A stretch of 64,000 nucleotides of DNA, from NCBI GenBank assembly GCA_026075535.2, contig AP026542.1:7812001-7876000 (forward strand), read 5' to 3'. The notes under the pieces are model-generated. The model ran no database searches. It saw only the letters and a list, made by a program, of their open reading frames with translations, and was not told where the DNA came from. Below are positions 56,157 to 64,000 of this stretch, piece after piece (positions within the stretch are counted from its first letter, which is position 1; every line of letters starts with the position of its first letter). The translations under genes and the position numbers were made by a program. This DNA comes from Tricholoma matsutake. Lineage: Eukaryota; Basidiomycota; Agaricomycetes; Agaricales; Tricholomataceae.

Positions 56157-56176
56157 GGTCAAAAGTTTATAATGCC
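56123..56176 (-). mobile_element. LINE copy L12: tail only, 21 bases plus poly(A)
   Basis: Thirty-three T (56123-56155) and the reversed tail (GGCATTATAAACTTTTGACCC on its own strand) are all that remain, directly joined to the exact 5' end of L13. The easiest reading is that L13 inserted 21 bases from the 3' end of an antisense LINE, whose rest would lie beyond the window. Confidence 0.65.
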
Positions 56177-56303
56177 ATCGCTTCTTGTCTTCCTACCGCG
56201 ACGTGCACAGCCACAAAAAATTTCGTCGACACCGTTTTCAACTTTTGCAGCTCAATCCGTCCTCGATCCCCACGATCCAGTATAACCAGTGTCTTACCAA
56301 CGC

Positions 56304-57052
56304 ATGTCAGAAACGTTCTCTAGAAGAGGGGGGAGATCGGGCGAAGCGATGGACGAGGGGAGACCTTCCAGATCCGGTATGCCCAGAACTCCTGGCGACG
56401 ACCCAATTGATTCCCTGCGGCTCTCCTCGAGCCGCAGATCCACACAGAACTCTCCCTCAGTGGGCCCCCACAGGACCCAAAGAGGCTCTCCAACCCCCTC
56501 CCCCTACGGGGCGGGCATCGTCACACCGCGAGCACAGCGTTTTAGCGTGCCAGCGTTATCTTCCAGGGATGCATCTTCTGCACCTCCAGCTACCCCTTCA
56601 ACACCTGCTTCATGGGCTGATGAAGTGGCCGACAATCTCTCCTCCCACGTCATTCAGGACACGGAGATGGCTAGCGATGACTGGAGCGGACCCCAGACCT
56701 TCGCCAAAGACTTGGGAGAGTATGCACAAGGATTCCGGATTGTCCTTAACAGGACGGGATCTAATCGACTGACTGCTGAAGAACGGCAGCTCATAGCAGA
56801 ACAGCTGGGCTCGGTGCTGGTAGCAGCTGCCGAGGCTGGCCTTGATCGCAACTCTGGAAGCGCTACGCTCCGGGGTGCTATAGATAGAATGGCTGGGGGC
56901 AGTAAACGACCTAGGTCAGGCACTGTCACTAAGTACCTGGAGGGGCAACGCCCCCCCCCTCACAAATCAGCAAGGACTCGAGGCCCGAAAGGGGCTCGAC
57001 CTCTTCCTAAACCCCCAGCAGGGGGTGTCTCGTCATCATGGGGTCGAGGACC
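56304..57052 (+). pseudogene. LINE L13 ORF1, N-terminal part
   Basis: ATG 56304 opens MSETFSRRGGRSGEAMDEG. The Ser/Pro-rich part continues through LTAEERQLIAEQLGSVLVAAAEAG and PPPHKSARTRGPKGARPLPKPPAGG to WGRGP, without a stop. L14 interrupts it at 57052 and the frame continues directly into L14's ORF2. The remainder lies at 60498-61629 in the same reading frame. Confidence 0.8.
57038..57052 (+). repeat. Target-site duplication of LINE L14
   Basis: ATGGGGTCGAGGACC recurs at 60483-60497 after the L14 poly(A). It could extend by one A. This shows L14 to be a separate 5'-truncated insertion. Confidence 0.93.
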
Positions 57053-60000
57053 AGACGAATGCAGTGGTGCCCTAGACGCTTACAGAGCCTCTCGAGACGA
57101 GGGAGACTGGAAGATCTATAGAAAAGTCATGCGACACGCAAAGCGCGACTTTTTCGATGACCGTATCCAGGAAGTGGCTACGATGAACAGACGACCCTGG
57201 GACTTGATGTCTTGGACTCGTCAACGTAACCTCCCGTCATATGAGGCAATCTCCTATCGGGGAGAACCTTGCAATGATCTGGACTCTCTCTGGGCTGCCC
57301 TTGATGGGTCCTACAACGCTGCCTCAGATCGAGTAGTCGATCTGAGCATTCTCGATGAACTTGATCCGGTGCCTGAGAGGGCCTGGATCTCGTTCTCCGT
57401 TACGGAAATGAAAGAAGCGCTAAACGCGTGTTCTTCCCATTCCGCTCCAGGTCCCGATCATGTTACGTGGTCGCACCTAAAACACTGGTGCAGCAACCCG
57501 GAAGTGGCAGGGCTCATCACCCGCATTGCTGAGGCGTGCATCACCGCTGGCCATTGGCCAGCTCACTTTAAGGAGTCCCTGTCGGTAATTATCCCAAAAC
57601 CAGGGAAACCTAACTACTCTACCCCTAAGTCGTTCAGACCAATCGTGCTTCTGAACACTCTGGGCAAATTAGTCGAGAAGATGCTGTCAAGGCGGCTTCA
57701 ATTCGACGGTGTCGCACACGAGGCCTTCGAACAAAACCAGTTTGGAGGCGTCGCCCAGCGTTCCACTGAGGATGCAGGTATCTACCTTACCCACCTGGTC
57801 AGAGCAGGATGGGCCAAGGGACTCAAAACGAGCGTTGTCGCTTTCGACATCGCTCAATTCTTCCCCTCCTTGAACCACCAAGTTCTGCTGGAGATCATCT
57901 CTCGGTCGGGATTCCCTGCGCAAGTAGTGAATTTCTTCCGCTCATATTTGGTCGGTCGCAAGACAACCTACAAATGGAACGCTTTCTCATCTGGCTCCTT
58001 TGCAGCCGATGTGGGAGTGGGTCAAGGCTCTGCCCTGTCCCCTGTTTTATCGGCGCTATATTTGACGCCCATTATGAAGCTCTTCAGAAGAAGCGAAATC
58101 GGCAGGGATGTCGATCTCATGTCCTATGTGGACGATGGCACTCTCATCGCCCACTCTCCACAGCTGGAGGATAACCTCCCCCTCCTTAAAAAAGTGTATG
58201 GCTGGATCTTCCAGGCATTCACCTCCCTCGGACTTGTCCTCGAACACGACAAGTCTGAAATATTTCACTTCTCAAGGGCGAGGAGGTTTACTCCCCTACC
58301 CATCGATCTGGGATTTGCTCCTTACACGGGCAATACCCCTCTCAAGCCCAAGGTTACCTGGAGGTACCTCGGATTCTTCTTCGATCGCAAACTCTCCTTT
58401 AAGGAGCACACGCGTTTCTACTCCACCAAAGCCCTTACTACCGCAAGGGCGATGGGAATGCTCAGCAATTCTGTCAGAGGGCTATCCCCCATGCAGAAAT
58501 GCCTCTTGTACCGCTCGTGTGTCTTACCTATTATGACATACGGACTTAGACTCTGGCACTTCAAAGGCGCTCGCGTCAAAGGTGTCATCAAAACATTGGC
58601 CCAGGTGCAGTCCATTGCTGCTCGCTGGATCCTTGGTGCATTCCGTACCACTCCCATTGGTGGTTTGGAGAGTATCGCAGGACTGCTGCCTATGCAGCTG
58701 CTACTGCGCCGTCTAGTCGACAGAGGGGTATTTAGGACCCCCCTGTTGGCTCCATCACACCCCCTAAGAGCGATCTTAGGGCCCAATCACGTCGGCACCA
58801 CCCACTCTCATGAGCTAGGCCTCTGGGGAGGGAACGTGCTCGACACACTCAACCTGCAAGGTCCATCTGTAGCTTCGGCTGCAGCTCTGGCCCTGGTACC
58901 AGGCGATGAGTTCGACCCCTTTGGGGAAGAAAACACACCTGGAAACAGAGTGAAGGACTTATTCCCCACTCGCTTCTCCTCTCATCGTCTCACCTCTAAG
59001 GAGGATGGGGCGAGGAATTCTTATAGGAGTGACCTCGACAAGGCCTGGGCTTCCGCCCTGGTGGAGGACAACACCCTAGTCATTGCAGTGGACGCTTCGG
59101 TGCCCACGGATGCTAAATTTCAGGCTGTAGCCTGCGCTCTTGTCTTTGGACAGGGAGAGCAGGTGGATCGCATTGTCTCAGCCTCTGGGAGGAGAACCCC
59201 CCCAGAGGTCGAACTCTTCGCTCTCCAACTTGGCGTATCGGCTGCTTGCAGCAGGGGATGCAAGAAGTTGGTGATTTTCTCGGATTCTACTACGGGCATT
59301 GAGTCCCTAATCGATCCAAAACCACATTCTGGGCAAATCTTCGCCCTGGACGCCTGTCGTTCCCTTCATCCCTGGTTAGCTGGAGACGAGGAGAGGAATG
59401 TTACATTCTGGCATGTCCCCTCGAAATTCGAGTGGAACGTGCACAAGATGGCTCACGATGTTGCTACATCTACCAAGATCTCCGTGGGCAGACACCCGCG
59501 GACGTCTCTAGACTACCTTAAAAACCAGGTCGAAAAGGCCGTTTGTAAGGATTGGCACACTCGGTTTGCAGATCCTGCGTACCGTGGACGACACTTCTAC
59601 CAACTCAAAGGGGTAGGTGGAAAACCTGTATTACCCTCGACTCACAAGGGTGGGCCCTGGCTGAAAGTAATGGGAAACAACACTACGTTGACTTCCCGTT
59701 CGACTCGTATGATTACTGGCCATGCTCCCATAGGGGAGTATCGTCAACGTCTATCCCTTGACGGGGAATACCAGTGTTGGTGTCTCGGTCCCGAAATTCA
59801 AACTTGAGACCACTTACTGCGCGTCTGCCCCAAAGTGGATCGCAAAGAAACTCGTGCAAGCCCCGACTCCGTCGAAGGCTTCCACGAATTCATGGACAAC
59901 AATCCTGCCTTAGGATCGTTCAACTCACTTGCGTGGGACCCAGGATAGGTTGTGCGCGCAGGGCGTATGACCCCCGTCTGGTTCTGGCTAGTGTTATCGG

Positions 60001-60482
60001 TATGTCGGGGTGGCCGTAGGGCACCAGACGAGTCCGTTAACCCTCATAAAGGGGGCCCACCCGTGTTCAGGAGCGACTGTCAGGGAGGGGGGACACAAAC
60101 CCAGGTACTGGTTCGGGGAGGCGCCTGAGCGCTTCCAGATCCACTGTTGGTTGCGCGTTACGGCTTCGATGCCGACTACGCCTTCCTTTCCGAGCTGAGA
60201 GGCTCACGTCGGGGCGGCAGTCTCCCCTAAATCTTGCACACATACCCGTAGGGATTCGGGGAACACGACGTCAAGCTCGAGTTGTCGGTACGCCACCACT
60301 GGCAAGTCCGTTTACTCGATAAAGGGAGCCCCCTTAGTGGCCTTTGCAGCTATCCAGGTGGTTGGTGTGAAGATCAGCAGGAGGAGGACTTGGGCTGGGC
60401 ATAGTGTACCTCGTTTGTACATCTCTGCCGCGGACTGCGATCGGGCGCCGCGTTATAAATCTTTGACCCAAAAAAAAAAAAA
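57053..60482 (+). mobile_element. LINE copy L14: 5'-truncated insertion in L13 ORF1
   Basis: It starts at DECSGALDAYRAS (after the endonuclease) and runs through RT, RNase H and 3' UTR to 14 A (60470-60483). The TSD of 15 bp is perfect, so it is recent. By chance its ORF2 is in frame with L13 ORF1. Confidence 0.92.
57054..59948 (+). pseudogene. LINE L14 ORF2: RT and RNase H, TGA before the last knuckle
   Basis: The frame is open from DECSGALDAYRAS through FRPIVLLNTLGKLVEK, AFDIAQFFPSLN, GQGSALSP, SYVDDGTLIA, thumb and RNase H (AVDASV, ELFALQ, SDSTTG, AHDVAT). TGA at 59805-59807 (CGA in L10) ends it inside the knuckle, which needs the later HLLRVC. The natural stop is at 59946-59948. Together with the L13 N-terminus it makes a 1,172-codon open chimera without knuckles or endonuclease. 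Confidence 0.8.
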
Positions 60483-60497
60483 ATGGGGTCGAGGACC

Positions 60498-61629
60498 ACC
60501 TCCCCCCGTGAACTGGTCCACCAGGCCTTCGGGCAGGGGGACCTTTGCTCAGGTTGCTCGCTTCCCTGGGGGGCGAGCGCCTAACACATCCATGGATGGC
60601 CTTGTGCAATTAGCCAAGGCCTTCCCTGAACTTCCAACCGATAAGCTGGCGGACATACAGCAGCATGTCGGCCCATCTAAACCGAAGGCTGCAAAGCCCT
60701 CACCTACAGTCCATGGACCGTCGAGACGACAGGTCCTGGTCCACGTTCGTCCTCCCCTTGGGGTAGAGACGAATCCTGCTGACTTCCTGGACCACGTCCG
60801 GGCTACTCTCGGGCTGCACCACTCTAAGTTAGTGGCCCAGTCTGCATCGATGCATGCTGGCAATCTGTCAGTAGCTACTGACGTTGTGGCCTCTGAGGAG
60901 GATCTTCGCTGCTTTAAGGAAGCTGCTCACAAGGCATTTCCCTTTGCGCTGCAAGTAGACGTAGCGTTACCTACCTCCACGTCGTATCTAAAACTGGTCG
61001 ACGTGCCATATATCGCAAACGACAAGGCCATAACACCTGAAGTCATGATAGCACACTTGGGAAAGTCCGGGATATCGGACCTCACAGTACTGCAGGTCCC
61101 CCCATGGGTTGTGCGTGATTCGAAGATGTCAGATATGTGCACCGTCTATCTCAACATCGCTGACTCAGTCAGTGGTGCACGAGCCAAGGCTCTCATCAGG
61201 CGGGGCATCCAATTTGGACACTACGTTGCCTACGTTAGGGCTGCCAGGGCAAACCCTGGGTTGCCCCTGTGCCAACGATGCTGGAAGTGGGGTCACCCCA
61301 CCCCAGCATGCAGAGCTCCACAGACCAAGTGTCCGATCTGTGCAGGCCCACACCGTAAGGAGCACCATCGTGCCCTTGCAGGGTGTTGTAAGGGAAACGC
61401 TAAGGCTAACCCTCCTGTTCCTGCTACCCCAGAAGGGGCGGCCTGTCCTCACCCGGCTAGATGCATAAACCGCCGGAAGAATCACGCATCTGACGATTGT
61501 CGGTGTAACTTTTGGCGACATCGCTTTGACCGTGACTGGATCAAAGCTCGCTACGACGAGGTGAGTGCGAAACGCAATTCTCGCTCCCCTCCTGCTTACC
61601 ATCCCGCAGGACGCGGTGGCCGAACGTAA
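60498..61629 (+). pseudogene. LINE L13 ORF1, C-terminal part with RRM-like region and knuckles
   Basis: After the second TSD copy the frame resumes with PPPPVNWSTRPSGRGTFAQ. The RRM-like part (VDVPYIANDKAITPE...YVAYVRAARANP) and the knuckles CQRCWKWGHPTPAC, CPICAGPHRKEHH and CINRRKNHASDDCRC follow; the third knuckle has lost its second Cys (CINR for CVNC). TAA at 61627-61629 abuts the ORF2 ATG. Without L14, ORF1 would be about 627 codons with no stop. Confidence 0.8.
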
Positions 61630-64000
61630 ATGAGGGACAGACTTAGATCTACCCCACAGTTACGCATATTTAGTCAAAATGTAAATTGAAATTGGGGTTA
61701 CATGGACTCTCTACTGGCAGACTTCGTAGATGATTATGATTTGCTTTTCATCCAAGAGCCTCCTTGGCGATTAATAAGACACGCCCCCTCTGCCCACAAC
61801 AGGGATGGGGAAGAAGTCATAGGCGCACCAATGAGCCCAAATTGGGGAACCTTAGTGCGCCCATCGGGAATCAATTCCCCTCCACGAGTTGCTGTCTACT
61901 TTGCGAACAGCATTGCTAATCTAAGACCACGTCTCAGACGAGATCTGATCGACGATCGTGACATCCTCTTGTTCTCACTGGGAATAGGGGAGGATGTCAT
62001 GCTACTCGCTAACGTATACTCGGATAGCCAACATTCGGCCATCACGCTCTTATTTGAGAACGTCATGACGATCCCACGATTACACTTCATGTGTGGCGAT
62101 TTTAACATGAGGCACGCCTCCTGGGACCCCCAGGGGCCTGAACACTCCATCCATGCTGACCACTTAGTGGAAATGGCTACGGCATTAGGCCTGACTAGAG
62201 CCCTACCAACAGTGGAGGGCCCTACCCACTTCCCCCCACAACAGGGCCTTCACCCCACGGTGATCGACCTGATGTTTGTGCCTACAGATCTTAGATTTGT
62301 ACTGTACTGCGAGATCGTACCTGAAGCCAGGGGGACGTCTGACCACGCTCCCCTGACATTAGTGCTACCTGGCCCGGGATCTCTGGTTCCGGTCACCAAG
62401 TGGTCCATCAAAAAAGGATCCGAGGAGGAAGCATCATATCGAGATGCTGTTTCCTCTGCTTTAACTCCGTGGCTGGATTGGCACAGAGATACATCGGCAG
62501 AAATCGACGATGTCGTTTCGGCGATATCGGCTATTTTCAACAAGGCATGGGAAAACCATGCCAAGGAATCTCGCCTCGGCAAGTCGTCCAAAGGTTGGTG
62601 GACAGACGAATGCGGTGGTGCCCTAGACGTGTACAGAGCCTCTCGTGATGAGGAGGACTGGAAGCACTACAGGAAAGTCATGCGACACGCAAAGCGTGAC
62701 TTCTTCGATGACCGTATCCAGGAAGTGGCTACGACAAACAGACGACCCTGGGACCTGATGGCCTGGACTCGCCAACGCAACCTCCCGTCGTACGAGGCTA
62801 TCTCCTATCGGGGAGAACCTTGTAACGATCTGGACTCTCTCTGGGCCGCCCTTGATGGGTCCTACAATGCTGCCTCAGATCGAGTAGTCGATCTGAGTAT
62901 CCTTGATGAACTTGATCCGGTGCCTGAAAGGGCCTGGACCCCGTTCTCCGTTACGGAAATGAAAGAGGCGCTAAATGCGTGTTCTTCCCGATCCGCTCCA
63001 GGTCCCGATCATGTTACATGGTCGCACCTTAAGCACTGGTGTGGCAACCCAGAAGTGGCAGGGCTCATCACCTGCATTGCTGAGGCGTGCATCACCGCTG
63101 GCCATTGGCCAGCTCACTTCAAGGAATCCCTGTCGGTAATTATCCCGAAACCAGGGAAACCCAATTACTCCACCCCTAAGTCGTTCAGGCCTATCGTGCT
63201 ACTGAACACTCTGGGCAAGTTAGTCGAAAAGATGTTGTCTAGGCGACTTCAGTTCGACGGCGTCGCACACGAGGCCTTTGAGCAAAACCAGTTCGGAGGC
63301 GTCGCCCAGCGGTCCACTGAGGACGCAGGAATCTACCTTACCCACCTGGTCAGAGCAGGATGGGCCAAAGGGCTCAAAACGAGTGTTGTTGCTTTCGACA
63401 TCACTCAGTTCTTCCCCTCCTTGAACCACCAGGTTCTGTTGGAAATCATCTCTCGGTCGGGGTTTCCTGCGCAAGTAGTAAACTTCTTCCGTTCATATCT
63501 GGTCGGTCGCAAAACGACCTACAAGTGGAACGCTTTCTCATCTGGCTCCTTCGCAGCCAATGTGGGAGTGGGCCAAGGCTCTGCCTTGTCCTCTGTCCTA
63601 TCGGCGTTATATTTGACGCCCATTATGAAGCTCTTCAGAAGAAGCGAAATCGGCAGAGATGTCGATCTCATGTCTTATGTGGACGATGGCACTCTCATCG
63701 CCCGCTCTCCACAGCTGGAGGATAACCTCCCCCTGCTCAAAAAAGCGTATGGCTGGATATTCCAGGCGTTCACTTCCCTCGGGCTTGTCCTTGAACATGA
63801 CAAGTCTGAAATCTTTCACTTCTCAAGGGCGAGGGGATTCACTCCCTTACCCATCGATCTCAGCTTTGCCCCATACACGGGCAACACCCCCCTCAAACCC
63901 AAGGTTACCTGGAGGTACCTTGGTTTCTTCTTCGACCACAAACTCTCTTTCAAAGAGCACACGTGGTTCTACTCCACCAAAGCCCTTACCACTGCGAGGG
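61630..64000 (+). pseudogene. LINE L13 ORF2, endonuclease and RT, one early TGA, runs off window
   Basis: ATG 61630 follows the ORF1 TAA with no gap. TGA at 61687-61689 replaces Arg of the NVNRNW motif. From there I see no further stop to 64000: FIQEPPW, GDFN, SDHAPL, FRPIVLLNTLGKLVEK, FDITQFFPSLN, GQGSALS and SYVDDGTLIA (YVDD at 63676-63687) are present. Apart from the TGA and the L14 insertion this is the least damaged LINE here. Confidence 0.8.

Larger units (their letters stand above)
56177..64000 (+). mobile_element. LINE copy L13: 5' end to window edge, interrupted by L14
   Basis: Sense LINE with exact 5' end (ATCGCTTCTTGTCTTCC), one 5' UTR unit, ORF1 split by L14 (57053-60482), and ORF2 open past a single TGA to the window end. 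It should continue for about 1.9 kb beyond 64000 if complete. Confidence 0.9.

Noticed and set aside
56289..59807. A single 1,172-aa host-like gene
   Set aside because: The perfect 15-bp TSD and internal poly(A) show it is L14 inserted in L13 ORF1.

Overview
The window looks like a transposable-element island from a filamentous fungus, probably a basidiomycete. That rests on a Tad-like LINE (two ORFs, CCHC knuckles, endonuclease, reverse transcriptase, RNase H) plus a Ty1/copia element; the species is not identifiable from the sequence. I see no host gene, tRNA, rRNA or CRISPR. Essentially every base belongs to one of three repeat families, inserted into one another up to three deep.

Family 1 is a LINE of about 6.5 kb (copies L1-L14). 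In order it has a short 5' UTR of about 90-base units, ORF1 (about 640 codons: Ser/Pro-rich start, RRM-like region, three Cys/His knuckles), an in-frame TAA followed immediately by ATG, ORF2 (about 1,290 codons: endonuclease with FIQEP, GDFN and SDH; RT with YVDD; RNase H; terminal CxC...H...C knuckle), a 3' UTR of about 510 bases, the tail TTATAAACTTTTGACCC, and poly(A).

Family 2, called TME here (tail-mimic element), has 13 copies. Full-length ones are about 2.25 kb. It has no RT. It shares with the LINE the last ~40 bases before poly(A), including a small stem-loop, and about 18 bases at the 5' end. Between them lie a leader of about 800 bases, one ORF for a 269-280 aa protein of unknown family, and a hairpin-rich 3' UTR of about 640 bases. 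Seven insertions of TMEs are bounded by 12-16 bp target-site duplications (TSDs) and poly(A), so they moved as units, presumably using the LINE machinery. Three ORF groups occur: A (MPKRRTR start), B (MPSANRR start) and C (frameshifted and internally deleted).

Family 3 is a Ty1/copia remnant: a 3' LTR, polypurine tract, and RNase H plus RT of pol.

Layout: 1-8307 mixed LINE and TME fragments. 8308-14860 L4, the most complete LINE, with ORF1 and ORF2 in one frame because the ORF1 stop is CAG. 14861-24452 L5 antisense and L6 sense in head-to-head inversion, with TME-4 and TME-5 inside L6. 24453-31441 L7 antisense with TME-6 inside. 31442-40747 L8 antisense with TME-7 inside and TME-8 inside that. 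40748-47238 copia LTR and pol, the LTR split by TME-9, itself split by TME-10. 47239-55917 TME-11, L9 (with TME-12), L10 and TME-13. 55918-64000 L11, L12 and L13, with L14 inserted in frame in L13 ORF1.

Working model: the LINE supplies endonuclease and RT; TMEs compete for them through the shared 3' stem-loop/tail and carry their own conserved protein. Most LINE copies carry TGA, TAG or TAA changes that look like C-to-T decay at CpG and CpA. Several junctions (5114/5115, 6558/6559, 8307/8308, 14860/14861, 16866/16867, 47713/47714, 55379/55380, 55917/55918) have no matching flank. They reflect deletion or rearrangement, or misassembly of near-identical repeats.
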